This document shows positions 32,854-41,931 of a stretch of 61,155 nucleotides of DNA, one piece after another (the stretch's first letter is position 1; each line of letters starts with the position of its first letter). This stretch comes from Candidatus Woesearchaeota archaeon (lineage in GTDB: Archaea; Nanobdellota; Nanobdellia; Woesearchaeales; BS150m-G63), in assembly GCA_016784165.1 (NCBI GenBank), contig JADHVD010000007.1:1-61155 (forward strand). Reading direction: 5' to 3'. A program made the translations under genes and the position numbers. The notes under the pieces were generated by a model that did no database searches, was not told the DNA's origin, and was given only the letters and a program-made list of their open reading frames with translations.

Positions 32854-33813
32854 ATGTTTGGATTATTAACTTGGGCAATAATTTTTATTATAAGTATGTT
32901 TGTGCTAATCAAAGCATCAGACTACTTCACAGATTCTGCTGAAAGAATAGGTATTTTCTTTGGACTTCCAGCATTTCTAATTGGGGTAACAATAGTATCT
33001 ATAGGAACATCACTTCCAGAATTAATCACTTCTCTTTTTGCTGTTTTAAGAAATTCTTCAGAAATAGTTGTTAGTAATGTAATCGGTTCTAATATTGCAA
33101 ATATTTTTCTTGTTTTGGGTGTATCTGCGATTGTTGGAAAAAGATTAAAAATTGGTTTTGAAATTATACGAGTTGATCTCCCAATATTAATTGGTTCTGC
33201 GTTTTTATTAGCAGTCACTATTTATGACGGAATATTCACATTACCAGAAGCATTATTGTGTATTGCAGGAATAATAATTTACTTAACTTATACTGTAAAA
33301 ACTGAAAAAAAACACCCAGATATAATGGCTGAAAAAGAGATGAAAACAATATTAAAAACAAAAAAATTAAATTGGACCACTTGGATAATCCTAATTACAA
33401 GTTCACTATTTATCTATCTAGGTGCAAAATATACAATTGAATCAGTTATAGCATTATCAGAGATACTAAACATAGGAAAAGAAATTATCGCAGCAGGAGC
33501 AATAGCATTAGGAACATCTTTACCTGAATTGGTAGTGAGCGTAAATGCAGCGAGAAAAGGAAAAGCAGAAATTGCAGTTGGAAATGTATTAGGTTCATGT
33601 ATCTTTAATTCTTTAGCAGTTATGGGAATTTCAGCATTAATTGGTTCTTTAATTGTCCCACCAATAATGATTTCTTTTGGATTACCTATGATGTTAATTG
33701 CAACATTTTTATATTTCTTTATGACTCAAACTAAAGAGATTACTCGATGGGAAGGTATGATTCTTTTATTGTTTTATGTTTTCTATATTGGAAAATTAAT
33801 GAGTTTATTCTAA
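32854..33813 (+). CDS. CaCA-family sodium/calcium antiporter
   Basis: Integral membrane cation exchanger of 319 residues with about ten membrane segments. The two inverted alpha repeats are plain: GTSLPELITS...VVSNVIGSNIANI in the first half and GTSLPELVVS...IAVGNVLGSCIFN in the second. Both carry the acidic residue and Asn/Ser that bind the ions. An open frame reaches 28 codons further upstream, but that stretch runs over the promoter repeat and has a low-complexity Asn/Lys sequence. The ATG at 32854 begins the first membrane helix. Confidence 0.92.
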   Translation: MFGLLTWAIIFIISMFVLIKASDYFTDSAERIGIFFGLPAFLIGVTIVSIGTSLPELITSLFAVLRNSSEIVVSNVIGSNIANIFLVLGVSAIVGKRLKIGFEIIRVDLPILIGSAFLLAVTIYDGIFTLPEALLCIAGIIIYLTYTVKTEKKHPDIMAEKEMKTILKTKKLNWTTWIILITSSLFIYLGAKYTIESVIALSEILNIGKEIIAAGAIALGTSLPELVVSVNAARKGKAEIAVGNVLGSCIFNSLAVMGISALIGSLIVPPIMISFGLPMMLIATFLYFFMTQTKEITRWEGMILLLFYVFYIGKLMSLF

Positions 33814-33856
33814 AATTTTAACAAATTTTAAATAGCAATCTAAAATCCTACCCTAT

Positions 33857-34468
33857 ATGAAACAAATAGGCGATGGTGCAGAAGCAATAATCTCTTTAAA
33901 CAAGAATAATGTAATTAAACACAGAATAGAAAAATCTTACAGACATCAAGATATAGATCTAAAATTAAGAAAATTCAGAACAAGAAGAGAATCTAAAATT
34001 CTGAAAAAATTAGAACAATTAAATTTTCCAGCACCAAAATTAATCAAAACAGATGAAAGGGAGATGAAGATTATTATGGAATACATCAATGCACCAAGAC
34101 TTAGAGATGTTTTAGAAAAAAAAGACTACAAAAAATTAGGTAAAGAAATTGGAGAAAAAATAGCATTTTTACACAATAATGAGATAATTCATGGAGATCT
34201 AACAACATCAAATATGCTCCTAACAACCGAACCACCAAACAAATTGTATTTTATTGACTTTGGATTAAGCTTTTTCTCAAAAAGACTAGAAGATAAAGCA
34301 GTTGATTTGCACCTATTAAGACAAGCTTTAGAAAGCAAACATCACAGAATATGGGAACACTGCTTCAGCTCAATCCTCAAGGGCTACAAAAAAGCACAAG
34401 ATTACAAAGAAATCCTCTCTAGGTTTGAAAAAGTAGAATCCAGGGGAAGATATAAAGGAAAAGAATAA
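33857..34468 (+). CDS. bud32: Bud32 / PRPK kinase of the KEOPS complex
   Basis: Small atypical kinase (203 aa) that acts with Kae1 in the KEOPS complex to make t6A in tRNA. Motifs: GDGAEAII (5-12), the Arg/Lys-rich YRHQDIDLKLRKFRTRRE typical of Bud32, HGDLTTSNML (catalytic Asp and Asn, about 114-123) and IDFGLSFFS with the metal-binding Asp. The C-terminus ends RGRYKGKE, a family hallmark. Kae1 is not fused here and not in the window. Confidence 0.94.
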   Translation: MKQIGDGAEAIISLNKNNVIKHRIEKSYRHQDIDLKLRKFRTRRESKILKKLEQLNFPAPKLIKTDEREMKIIMEYINAPRLRDVLEKKDYKKLGKEIGEKIAFLHNNEIIHGDLTTSNMLLTTEPPNKLYFIDFGLSFFSKRLEDKAVDLHLLRQALESKHHRIWEHCFSSILKGYKKAQDYKEILSRFEKVESRGRYKGKE

Positions 34469-34490
34469 AATCAATATTATTTAAGAAAAA

Positions 34491-34814
34491 TTAACTTCTA
34501 TGATTAACATATCCACAACGCCTATGGTCACAATATCTTGTACATGCAGAAGGAGACTCTTCTATTGTTCTTCCATTGAGTCTCTTATTTAAATTATCTA
34601 AATATTCATCTTCTCCATGAACGCTCGCATAACCATCATTAAATGGGTCTCCGCCCACATTATCACCGTTATAATCTAAAACATAATCAAGAAAATCAAT
34701 ATCTGCCAAATGTTTTGGAGGCACAGATCTATTATTTTTTTCAGCTTCTATTTCTTCAAGAATAGAGCCCCTTCTATAATCATTCCGCTTGAATATATCA
34801 ACTAAATCTTCCAT
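34491..34814 (-). CDS. Small acidic protein of unknown function
   Basis: 107 residues, acidic in the middle (DYVLDYNGDNVGGDPFNDGY) and ending with a Cys/His/Arg-rich tail (CTRYCDHRRCGYVNH). The three Cys and two His could bind a metal. No family recognised. It converges on bud32 and diverges from the Dph6-like gene. Confidence 0.55.
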   Translation of the reverse strand: MEDLVDIFKRNDYRRGSILEEIEAEKNNRSVPPKHLADIDFLDYVLDYNGDNVGGDPFNDGYASVHGEDEYLDNLNKRLNGRTIEESPSACTRYCDHRRCGYVNHRS

Positions 34815-34913
34815 TTTAACACCAATTAAATCCTCAATTTATAAATATTTTGGTAAAAGATAAATTCAATTTTAACAAAACTTATTTAAACAAAACTCTT
34901 AATTTCTTAAATT

Positions 34914-35585
34914 ATGAAATTAGCAGTGTTATTTTCAGGTGGAAAAGATTCATGTTACGCTTTACACAAAGCCAGCAAAGAGCACGAGATAGTCTGTTTA
35001 CTCTCAATTTTTTCTCAAAACCCTGAAAGCTATATGTTTCACACACCAAACATCAACCTCACCAAACTTCAAGCAGAATCAATGGAACTGCCATTACTCA
35101 TAAAAACAACTAAAGGAGAAAAAGAATTAGAATTAAAAGACCTAAAAATCCTTATCCAAACAGCAATTGAAAAATACAAAATAAAAGGTGTCGTAACAGG
35201 AGCTTTAGCATCTGTTTATCAAGCAAAAAGAGTGCAAAAAATATGTCAAGAGTTAGACCTTTGGTGTTTTAACCCACTTTGGCAGATGGATCAAGTAGAA
35301 CTTCTCAATGAATTAATAGAAAATAAATTTGAGGCAATAATCGTTGGTGTGTTTGGTTACCCTTTAGATGATTCCTACTTAGGAAAAACAATTGACCGAG
35401 ATATGATAAACAAATTAGTATCCTTAAATAAAAAATATCAGATTAATCCTGCAGGAGAAGGTGGAGAACTAGAAACTTTTGTGACAGATGGACCCATGTT
35501 TAAGAAAAAAATAACCATAAAAGAATCAGAAATAGAATATGAAAAAAACGCAGGAATTTTATTAATCAAAGAGGCAGAAATATGA
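34914..35585 (+). CDS. dph6: Diphthine-ammonia ligase-like ATP-PPase (Dph6 family)
   Basis: N-terminal PP-loop LFSGGKDSCYAL, with the family segments VVTGALASVYQAKRVQ and NPAGEGGELETFVTDGPMF. In eukaryotes Dph6 amidates diphthine on elongation factor 2, the last step of diphthamide synthesis; archaeal homologues of this length (223 aa) are assigned the same role. It overlaps the endonuclease III gene by 4 bp. Confidence 0.88.
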   Translation: MKLAVLFSGGKDSCYALHKASKEHEIVCLLSIFSQNPESYMFHTPNINLTKLQAESMELPLLIKTTKGEKELELKDLKILIQTAIEKYKIKGVVTGALASVYQAKRVQKICQELDLWCFNPLWQMDQVELLNELIENKFEAIIVGVFGYPLDDSYLGKTIDRDMINKLVSLNKKYQINPAGEGGELETFVTDGPMFKKKITIKESEIEYEKNAGILLIKEAEI

Positions 35586-36229
35586 AACACGTAAAAGAAA
35601 TAATGGAAGCACTCATTAAAAAATTTCCAGATTTAAACTTAACTACCCTTAATGGCATGAGGAAAAAACCAAATCATTTCAAGATATTAATCTCTTGTCT
35701 TCTTTCATTAAGAACTCAGGATAAAAACACTAAAATTGCTTCAGAACGATTATTTGCAGTTGCAGATACACCTAAAAAAATAATTAACCTACAAGATAAA
35801 AAACTAGAAGAACTGATTTTTTCTTCAGGACACTACAAAAAGAAAGCACAAATATTAAAACATGTTTCAAATGAAATTCTGACAAAATTTAATAATAAAG
35901 TTCCAGATACAAAAGAACAATTATTGAGTATAAAAGGGATTGGGCCCAAAACAGCAAACATAGTTTTAGCGTTTGCATTTGATCAATATGCACTCCCTAT
36001 TGACACCCATTGTCATAGAATACCTAATAGAATCGGATGGATAACAACCAAAACACCAGAACAGACCGAAAAAGAATTAGAAAAAAAACTTCCAAAAACA
36101 TATTGGAAAGAATTTAATCATGTTTTTGTACAATTTGGACAAACAATCTGCAAACCCATCTCACCCAAATGCAGCGAATGTCCAATAAATAAATATTGTA
36201 AAAAAATAAATGTGGAGAGGTTTAGATAA
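35582..36229 (+). CDS. nth: Endonuclease III
   Basis: Bifunctional DNA glycosylase/AP lyase for oxidised pyrimidines. The helix-hairpin-helix LLSIKGIGPKTANIVL contains the catalytic Lys, and IDTHCHR carries the catalytic Asp. The C-terminal CKPISPKCSECPINKYC gives the four Cys of the iron-sulfur cluster. Length 215 is standard. It overlaps the Dph6-like gene and is followed directly by mazG. Confidence 0.95.
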   Translation: MKHVKEIMEALIKKFPDLNLTTLNGMRKKPNHFKILISCLLSLRTQDKNTKIASERLFAVADTPKKIINLQDKKLEELIFSSGHYKKKAQILKHVSNEILTKFNNKVPDTKEQLLSIKGIGPKTANIVLAFAFDQYALPIDTHCHRIPNRIGWITTKTPEQTEKELEKKLPKTYWKEFNHVFVQFGQTICKPISPKCSECPINKYCKKINVERFR

Positions 36230-36230
36230 A

Positions 36231-36605
36231 ATGAAAGAGCGTTTTGAAGAATTATTTAAAATATTGAAACTAGACAGAAAAGTATCTCCTTGGTCTCAAA
36301 GAGATACTTTTGAAAAAAGACACTCAGAGTTAGTCAAAGAAATAGAAGAAATAAAATTAGCCATACAAAACAAAGATACTGAGAATCTAAAAGAAGAAAT
36401 AGGAGATTCTTTATGGGATTTAATGTTTTTAATGGTTGTAGCAGAAGAAAAAGAACTATTTACAGCCAAAGAAGTTATAGAAGGCGCAATTGAAAAAATT
36501 AAAAGAAGAAAACCCTGGATTTTTACAGGAGAAAAGATAACTATAGAAGATGAAGCAAGATTGTGGCAAATAGCTAAAGCAAAAGAAAAACAAAATAAAC
36601 AATAA
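36231..36605 (+). CDS. mazG: MazG-type nucleotide pyrophosphohydrolase
   Basis: Single-domain all-alpha NTP pyrophosphatase of 124 residues. EEIEEIKLAI and EEIGDSLWDLMF give the two Glu/Asp metal-binding helices (ExxE...ExxD). KIKRRKPWIF is a typical C-terminal motif. The start at ATG 36231 lies just after nth; seven codons further upstream an in-frame ATG overlaps nth. It removes abnormal nucleotides, complementing nth. Confidence 0.9.
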   Translation: MKERFEELFKILKLDRKVSPWSQRDTFEKRHSELVKEIEEIKLAIQNKDTENLKEEIGDSLWDLMFLMVVAEEKELFTAKEVIEGAIEKIKRRKPWIFTGEKITIEDEARLWQIAKAKEKQNKQ

Positions 36606-36614
36606 GCATAATAA

Positions 36615-36995
36615 TCACTTAATCTTTAAAGATTTCATAATTTTGTCTAATTTTTCATGAATAGAATCAATATCTTCTTTAGAAATTTTACCTGAACCGC
36701 CTTTTTTTGCAAAACAAGCATCACAATATACAGGTTTAGACAAATCAGGTTTAAATGGAACCTCACATTCTTCATTGCAAGAAGAACAAGTCACTTTAGT
36801 TTTTTGAAAATCTTTTTTTCTAAAATCTCCCCTATCTCGCCTTCCACTACTAGGACGTCCACCTCGACTGGGTCCACGACTAGAACTTCTGCCGTATGAT
36901 TTACTAGATCCTCTACCTCTGCTAGGTTTTCTATCTTTACTTTTGCCGCTTTTAGCAAATTCTTCAAAACTTGAAGGACGTTCAGCTCTTACCAT
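36615..36995 (-). CDS. Zinc-ribbon protein with Arg/Gly/Ser-rich N-terminus
   Basis: The N-terminal 65 residues are Arg/Ser/Gly-rich, like RNA-binding RGG tails. A CxxC...CxxC ribbon follows (CSSCNEECEVPFKP...PVYCDACF), then a short helical end. Proteins with this CEVPFKP...YCDxCF ribbon are common in DPANN and CPR genomes, function unknown. ATG at 36995 chosen over an in-frame TTG. Confidence 0.7.
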   Translation of the reverse strand: MVRAERPSSFEEFAKSGKSKDRKPSRGRGSSKSYGRSSSRGPSRGGRPSSGRRDRGDFRKKDFQKTKVTCSSCNEECEVPFKPDLSKPVYCDACFAKKGGSGKISKEDIDSIHEKLDKIMKSLKIK

Positions 36996-37076
36996 AAACA
37001 ACAAAGAACCACTTTAGTTTATAAGCTTATGCAATTTGGATTAATTTTATAAACTCATTTAAGATTGTCTTACCAA

Positions 37077-37613
37077 ATGATACTAATAATTAGCACATGT
37101 CAAGATAAACTAAGTGAAGAAGAATTCGTAAAACCAATAACTAATATAGTCAAAAATTCAAAAAAAGACTACAAAATAAAGCATTTTATGGATGTGGGTT
37201 ATGTTGATGATTATGAAAAAATTATAATCTGTGGAACAGCATTAAAAGATAATGAATACTTAAATCACCTAAACAAATTCTCTTGGTTAAAAAATACTAA
37301 TAAAGAAGTACTAGGCATTTGTTCTGGAATGCAGATAATTGCCTTAACATTTAATGCAAAATTAATTCAACAAAAAGAAATAGGCATGACTCAAATCACA
37401 ACAAAAAGCAGAAACAAACTATTCTCCAAAGAGTTTGAGGTCTATAATCTCCACCAAAACTCATTAACAGATTTAGATGAGTTTGATATTTTAGCAACCA
37501 CAGAAAATGATTCAGTTCAAGCAATAAAACATAAACACAAACAATTCTATGGAATAATATTTCATCCAGAAGTCAGAAATGAGACAATAGTTGAGAATTT
37601 TATATTACCATGA
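37077..37613 (+). CDS. Class I glutamine amidotransferase domain protein
   Basis: Free-standing GATase1 domain of 178 residues with nucleophile Cys in LGICSGMQI and the His/Glu pair in FHPEVRN. It could be the GATase subunit of a two-part GMP synthase, as archaea often encode GuaA in two pieces; no synthetase partner is in the window. ATG at 37077 sits about 25 nt after a TATA-like TTTTATAA and so is preferred over the TTG at 37065. Confidence 0.82.
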   Translation: MILIISTCQDKLSEEEFVKPITNIVKNSKKDYKIKHFMDVGYVDDYEKIIICGTALKDNEYLNHLNKFSWLKNTNKEVLGICSGMQIIALTFNAKLIQQKEIGMTQITTKSRNKLFSKEFEVYNLHQNSLTDLDEFDILATTENDSVQAIKHKHKQFYGIIFHPEVRNETIVENFILP

Positions 37614-38542
37614 AACTTCCAAAATTTAAAAGTAAAGTATTCTTAGCCCCAATGGCAGGTATAACAGATCCTGCATTTAGACTGCTTTGTCAAGAATATG
37701 GTGCGGCACTTACAACCACAGAACTAACAAGCATCCATGCTGTTACAGCAAGAGAAAAAGATCTAAAAGAATTCATTCAATTCTCAAAAAAAGAATCTCC
37801 TAAAGCAATTCAACTATTTGGTTCAGATACCAAACTTTTAAAAAAAGCAGCACAATTAGTTGAGCCATTTTTTGACATAATTGATTACAACATGGGATGC
37901 CCGTCTCCCACAATAACAAAAAACATGGCAGGTGCAGCACTTCTGCAAAAGCCAGAATTAACTGAAAATATACTCAAAACACTAGTAAATTCAGTAAAAA
38001 AACCAATAACCCTCAAAATGCGTGCAGGCGTAAATGAAAAAAACAAGCACTTATTCATAAAAATAGCAAAAATAGCAGAAAAAACAGGTGTTTCAATGCT
38101 CACATTGCACCCTAGAACCATTAAACAAGGATATTCAGGCACATCTGATTGGAGCCTAATAAAAGAGTTAAAACAATCAATAAACCTTCCAATAGTGGGT
38201 AATGGAGATATAACAACCCCTGAAAAAGCAAAAGAAATGCTTGAACAAACAGACTGTGATTACATAATGATAGGCAGAGCAGCACAAGGAAACCCATTCA
38301 TATTCAAACAAATTAATAATTACCTCAAAACAGGAAAATATAAAACATACCCAAATAAAGATAAACTTAAAGCATTCTCAAAATACCTTAAATACACAAA
38401 AGGATTCAATATTAAATTCTCAGCAATAAAAACGCATGCAATGAACTTCACAAAAGGTTCAGTTGGTGGAAAAACATTAAGAGAAAAAATAACCAAAACT
38501 AAAAATATAAAAGAGCTAAAAACAATTCTCAGATTACCTTAA
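37610..38542 (+). CDS. dus: tRNA-dihydrouridine synthase
   Basis: FMN-dependent TIM-barrel enzyme that reduces uridines in the tRNA D-loop. Motifs: LAPMAGITDPAFR at the N-terminus, DYNMGCPSP with the catalytic Cys, KMRAG, HPRT, VGNGDI and IGRAAQGNPF for the FMN phosphate site. Length 310 is normal. It overlaps the amidotransferase gene by 4 bp. Confidence 0.94.
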   Translation: MKLPKFKSKVFLAPMAGITDPAFRLLCQEYGAALTTTELTSIHAVTAREKDLKEFIQFSKKESPKAIQLFGSDTKLLKKAAQLVEPFFDIIDYNMGCPSPTITKNMAGAALLQKPELTENILKTLVNSVKKPITLKMRAGVNEKNKHLFIKIAKIAEKTGVSMLTLHPRTIKQGYSGTSDWSLIKELKQSINLPIVGNGDITTPEKAKEMLEQTDCDYIMIGRAAQGNPFIFKQINNYLKTGKYKTYPNKDKLKAFSKYLKYTKGFNIKFSAIKTHAMNFTKGSVGGKTLREKITKTKNIKELKTILRLP

Positions 38543-38628
38543 TAACTTTTTAGTAGTAAAAAAGCAAAAACTTATAAAGAATTAATAAAAATTAATAAGA
38601 ATTATTAAGCGGTGATGGAGAAAATCAA

Positions 38629-39588
38629 ATGTTAAACCCAATAACAATTCGTGTTTTGCCTGAATTTACAGGTTTTAATGAAAAAAGCGCTGCTAATTAT
38701 TACAAAGCTAAAGAAAGAATAAATTTCTTAAAAGATTATGTTATCACACCATTTGAAGATCAATTGAAAGAAAAAACAGGATACACTAAACAAACTCTGC
38801 CAAAAGGAAGGGACGTTTTCCATTTAAATCTAAGCGATTATGATTTTGAAGTAATTAATGAAAAAAGACAAAAAAAGCCACAATCAAAAAAAATATTTGA
38901 AAATATAAACAATTATTTTGGATTCTTAAATCAACAATACTCTGAAGGCATAAAAAGAAAAGATATTTTTACAATTAATTATCAGGCATACACCACATTA
39001 GATCACTTACTTCAAAAAATAAGAGGTTTTAGGAATGAAGTGCTTGAAAATGACCTTAAACAAACAATTACATATAAAGGTCCAGAAGAATATAGTGATG
39101 CAGTAATAGTTGCACCAGAATCAAAAATTCAATTAAATGATTCCGGAGCAATACTATATACAAATTCTCAAGATATAATTCAAAAACTTAAGGTAAATAC
39201 ACTAAAACCTTTTGAGGATAAATTAAAATCACAAACTCACTACAATAAAGACAATATTCCAGAGAAAAAAGAAGATATTTTAGCACAAGCAGGAGATTTT
39301 CTTTTCAAAATAAGTGTAATTCCTGAACAAACAGTAAGTTATGCAAAAATATTTAATGCATTAACAAAAGAAGGAAAAAGAGTAACAAAAACAACTGGAG
39401 AATTAATCTTATTGAGAGATGGTTTTGATTTAGATGAAAAAATAAAAGAGTTCTATCAACCAGAAAAAAAATCAGGAACAACCTATGTATCAATTCCAGG
39501 TATTGTGGAAAGAATGCAATCATTAAAGCAAGACTACACAAACCCTAGTGTAAATACAAGAGTTGCACACCATCCAATCTCAGATTAA
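38629..39588 (+). CDS. Unknown protein with internal duplication
   Basis: 319 residues in two similar halves. The first has TPFEDQLKEKTGYTKQTLP (about 37-55), and the second has KPFEDKLKSQTHYNKDNIP (about 193-211). In each a beta-rich stretch and a Lys-rich helix follow. No signal peptide, membrane span or catalytic motif. A GGTGATGGAG ribosome-binding site precedes the ATG. No family recognised. Confidence 0.65.
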   Translation: MLNPITIRVLPEFTGFNEKSAANYYKAKERINFLKDYVITPFEDQLKEKTGYTKQTLPKGRDVFHLNLSDYDFEVINEKRQKKPQSKKIFENINNYFGFLNQQYSEGIKRKDIFTINYQAYTTLDHLLQKIRGFRNEVLENDLKQTITYKGPEEYSDAVIVAPESKIQLNDSGAILYTNSQDIIQKLKVNTLKPFEDKLKSQTHYNKDNIPEKKEDILAQAGDFLFKISVIPEQTVSYAKIFNALTKEGKRVTKTTGELILLRDGFDLDEKIKEFYQPEKKSGTTYVSIPGIVERMQSLKQDYTNPSVNTRVAHHPISD

Positions 39589-39628
39589 TTTCTTTTTTGG
39601 TTAAATCTAATTCAAAATATTATATAAA

Positions 39629-39760
39629 ATGAAACAGATATTAACAGCATCCATCGATGAAGAGCTAGTACAACAAATAAGGGAACATGTTAGAGAAAGT
39701 TCTTTTAGAAATAAATCACACTTTATAGAAGAAGCTATAAAAAAGTTCTTGGAGAAATAA
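39629..39760 (+). CDS. Ribbon-helix-helix (CopG-type) protein
   Basis: 43 residues: a beta strand (MKQILTASID) followed by two helices (EELVQQIREHVRES and KSHFIEEAIKKFLEK), the RHH DNA-binding fold. It sits 2 bp before the next gene, with a TATA-like box just ahead (TATTATATAAA). RHH proteins of this size are often antitoxins or autoregulators; the following unknown gene would be the natural partner. Confidence 0.8.
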   Translation: MKQILTASIDEELVQQIREHVRESSFRNKSHFIEEAIKKFLEK

Positions 39761-39762
39761 AA

Positions 39763-40338
39763 ATGAGCCTTTTTGATGATATGATTGAAATTAATCAAAG
39801 ATTATTCCCCGACATACCTATGCCAACCAATGGAACGCCTAAAGAGATAAGGGGGTGGTTCTTAAATGATTTATCCGAATCGTATGAAAACATATTGAAC
39901 AAAAAGAAAAATGGGATTGAGATGTTAGTAAATAGGGATGAATGTACATTAATTTTAGGTTTAATTGAAACAAATGAACAACCAAATTCAACTTATATTT
40001 TAGGATTTAGAAATAAAAATCTTCTTCCTTATGCCCCAAATCTCCTTAACATGAATTATTTTATAGAAAATGAGATTATAAATACTGGATCTATATCTAA
40101 TCAATCAGAGACAGATATTGATCCTTCTAAGTTATCTGAAGCAATATCTTTAGACAATGCAATAATTGATCAGTTCTTCACTAAATATAGCAGTTTATTA
40201 GGAAACACAATCAAGAAAGAAAATTTATTGGAAGATTGCGGGATAATCTTTGCAGAGATAAATTTTCGTAATAGCTATAATCATAGTGTTAAAGAATTAG
40301 AAAAATACAAACAAAGAGAAAATAATCTTAAGAAATAA
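39763..40338 (+). CDS. Unknown soluble protein downstream of RHH gene
   Basis: 191 residues, mixed alpha/beta, with an acidic middle (SETDIDPSKLSEAISLDN) and no recognised motif, membrane span or Cys pairs. Its coupling to the RHH gene suggests a toxin-antitoxin or autoregulated pair, but no toxin family is recognised. Confidence 0.55.
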   Translation: MSLFDDMIEINQRLFPDIPMPTNGTPKEIRGWFLNDLSESYENILNKKKNGIEMLVNRDECTLILGLIETNEQPNSTYILGFRNKNLLPYAPNLLNMNYFIENEIINTGSISNQSETDIDPSKLSEAISLDNAIIDQFFTKYSSLLGNTIKKENLLEDCGIIFAEINFRNSYNHSVKELEKYKQRENNLKK

Positions 40339-40359
40339 AATGGCAATAATACTAAAAAG

Positions 40360-41127
40360 ATGAGATATATACCACAAGAAAAAGATCTAGAAAAAGTGAT
40401 TCAAAACAGTCCATTAAGTTATAGTTTTAATCATCATGAAAAGAGTTTGTTAAGAGATATACTCTCTTCATGCAAAATTAAACAGCATAAAAAAGGAGAA
40501 CAGATAGGACCAAAAAGGTATGAGAGGATACAAGGAGAACTCAAAAAAAATATTTACTATGTCATGGATGGATTTTATTTTGAGAAATGTGATGTTGAAT
40601 TAGTCAATAAAGAGATTCTAATAAATCAGGATTTAATAACAAGGGGAGAAATATTTGGAGAGGAATTCTTAAATGACCTTTTTTTGAATTATTGGGAAGC
40701 AGGAAAAGACTCATCTGTTTTGGTTATACCAAGAAGAAAACAAATAGAACTAATCAAGGAATTATGGAGTATAAAAAGCAACCAAATAGATTATCTTCCA
40801 AATATACTGGAAAATCTAGATCAATTAAGAAAAGAAAAATTAAATAGGGTGAATTATCTTTCTATTATAAGACTTACCAAATTGGGTTTGAGAGAAAAAA
40901 CATACGGTTTAATCAATTTTCTTTCAAATTATTTAGATACTAAAATGCTCAATAAAGGTTCTGAATATTTTGAGATGGATGGGATATCTCAAACACAACT
41001 CGCAATGTTCATTGGAGCAAGCAGAGAGAACTTAAACAGAATTTTACGTAAAGATAACATCATCAAAAATAATGGGGAAAGGATGTATATCAAAAAGAAC
41101 TTTAAAGAGATTCTATTGAATAATTAA
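40360..41127 (+). CDS. Crp/Fnr-like transcriptional regulator
   Basis: The N-terminal 130 residues follow the cyclic-nucleotide-binding beta-barrel pattern, though with weak ligand-site residues. A long dimer helix follows, then a C-terminal winged helix with GISQTQLAMFIGASRENLNRILRKDNII, the Crp-family HTH. Such regulators are typical of bacteria and rare in archaea, so acquisition is likely. It is 21 bp after the unknown gene and may be in the same operon. Effector unknown. Confidence 0.78.
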   Translation: MRYIPQEKDLEKVIQNSPLSYSFNHHEKSLLRDILSSCKIKQHKKGEQIGPKRYERIQGELKKNIYYVMDGFYFEKCDVELVNKEILINQDLITRGEIFGEEFLNDLFLNYWEAGKDSSVLVIPRRKQIELIKELWSIKSNQIDYLPNILENLDQLRKEKLNRVNYLSIIRLTKLGLREKTYGLINFLSNYLDTKMLNKGSEYFEMDGISQTQLAMFIGASRENLNRILRKDNIIKNNGERMYIKKNFKEILLNN

Positions 41128-41171
41128 CTAAAATGGAAAAAATTTATAAGGAGGATAAAAAATAAAACAAA

Positions 41172-41429
41172 ATGGCAAAAAGCAAATTAGAACAAGAATT
41201 AGAAATAATGAAAATAATTGATTTGGGTAGAGATGAACGAAATTCAAAGATAGATTCTGAAATAGAATCAATTCTTGATGAATTGGATAATAATAAAAAA
41301 TATTCAAGAAAACACTATGTAGAATACCCACTAAATCAAGAAGGACAAGAAAAAAGCAGAAAAGCATTAAGGGAAGAAAAAGAAAGATATTCTTTTGGTT
41401 ATAAGTTAATTCATGGAGAATATGAATAA
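41172..41429 (+). CDS. Small charged protein, unknown
   Basis: 85 residues, highly charged and helical (Glu/Lys/Asp-rich), no motif recognised. Its end overlaps the start of the following HTH gene by 17 bp, which suggests coupling. Confidence 0.5.
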   Translation: MAKSKLEQELEIMKIIDLGRDERNSKIDSEIESILDELDNNKKYSRKHYVEYPLNQEGQEKSRKALREEKERYSFGYKLIHGEYE

Positions 41430-41931
41430 ATTACCTTTAAATAAAATAGCAAAAATAAGCAAACTTCGTGCTAAAGGAAAAAGTATCGCAGATATAGCTA
41501 GAGAAACAGGAATCCATTACAACACTGTTTATGGCCACACTAGCTTAAAAGAAAAAGGGTTTGATTCATGGAAGAATTATCGTGATTACATGACAAACAA
41601 AAGAGCAGATAAACTATCTGAAAAATTCTCCAAAATTGAACAAAAAATAAATCTTTTAGGATATGATATAGAAAAAATAACTAAAGATAAAGACTCATTA
41701 GTTGTAAGATTATCTAAAGAAGACACCCCATTAGACTCAACAGACCCAAATTTTATAAGTTCAGTGTTTGAACAAAGCTTAGAACAATTTTTAGAACAAT
41801 TAAATAAAAATGCAGATATTAATTTATTCTATGAAAAACACACAATGTATCTCACTCCAGAAGATACAAAATCAAAATCAATACTTCAGGCATACAGACA
41901 GACAATCTTAGAAAGAGAATTAATAAAATGA
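41413..41931 (+). CDS. HTH protein with C-terminal unknown domain
   Basis: An N-terminal helix-turn-helix (ISKLRAKGKSIADIARETGIHYNTVYGHTSL, about 12-42) resembles resolvase/sigma-like HTHs. A Lys-rich helix and an unassigned acidic C-terminal part follow. 172 residues; the second ATG at 41422 would drop three residues. It overlaps both neighbours, so three genes (41172, 41413, 41928) form one operon. Confidence 0.62.
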   Translation: MENMNKLPLNKIAKISKLRAKGKSIADIARETGIHYNTVYGHTSLKEKGFDSWKNYRDYMTNKRADKLSEKFSKIEQKINLLGYDIEKITKDKDSLVVRLSKEDTPLDSTDPNFISSVFEQSLEQFLEQLNKNADINLFYEKHTMYLTPEDTKSKSILQAYRQTILERELIK

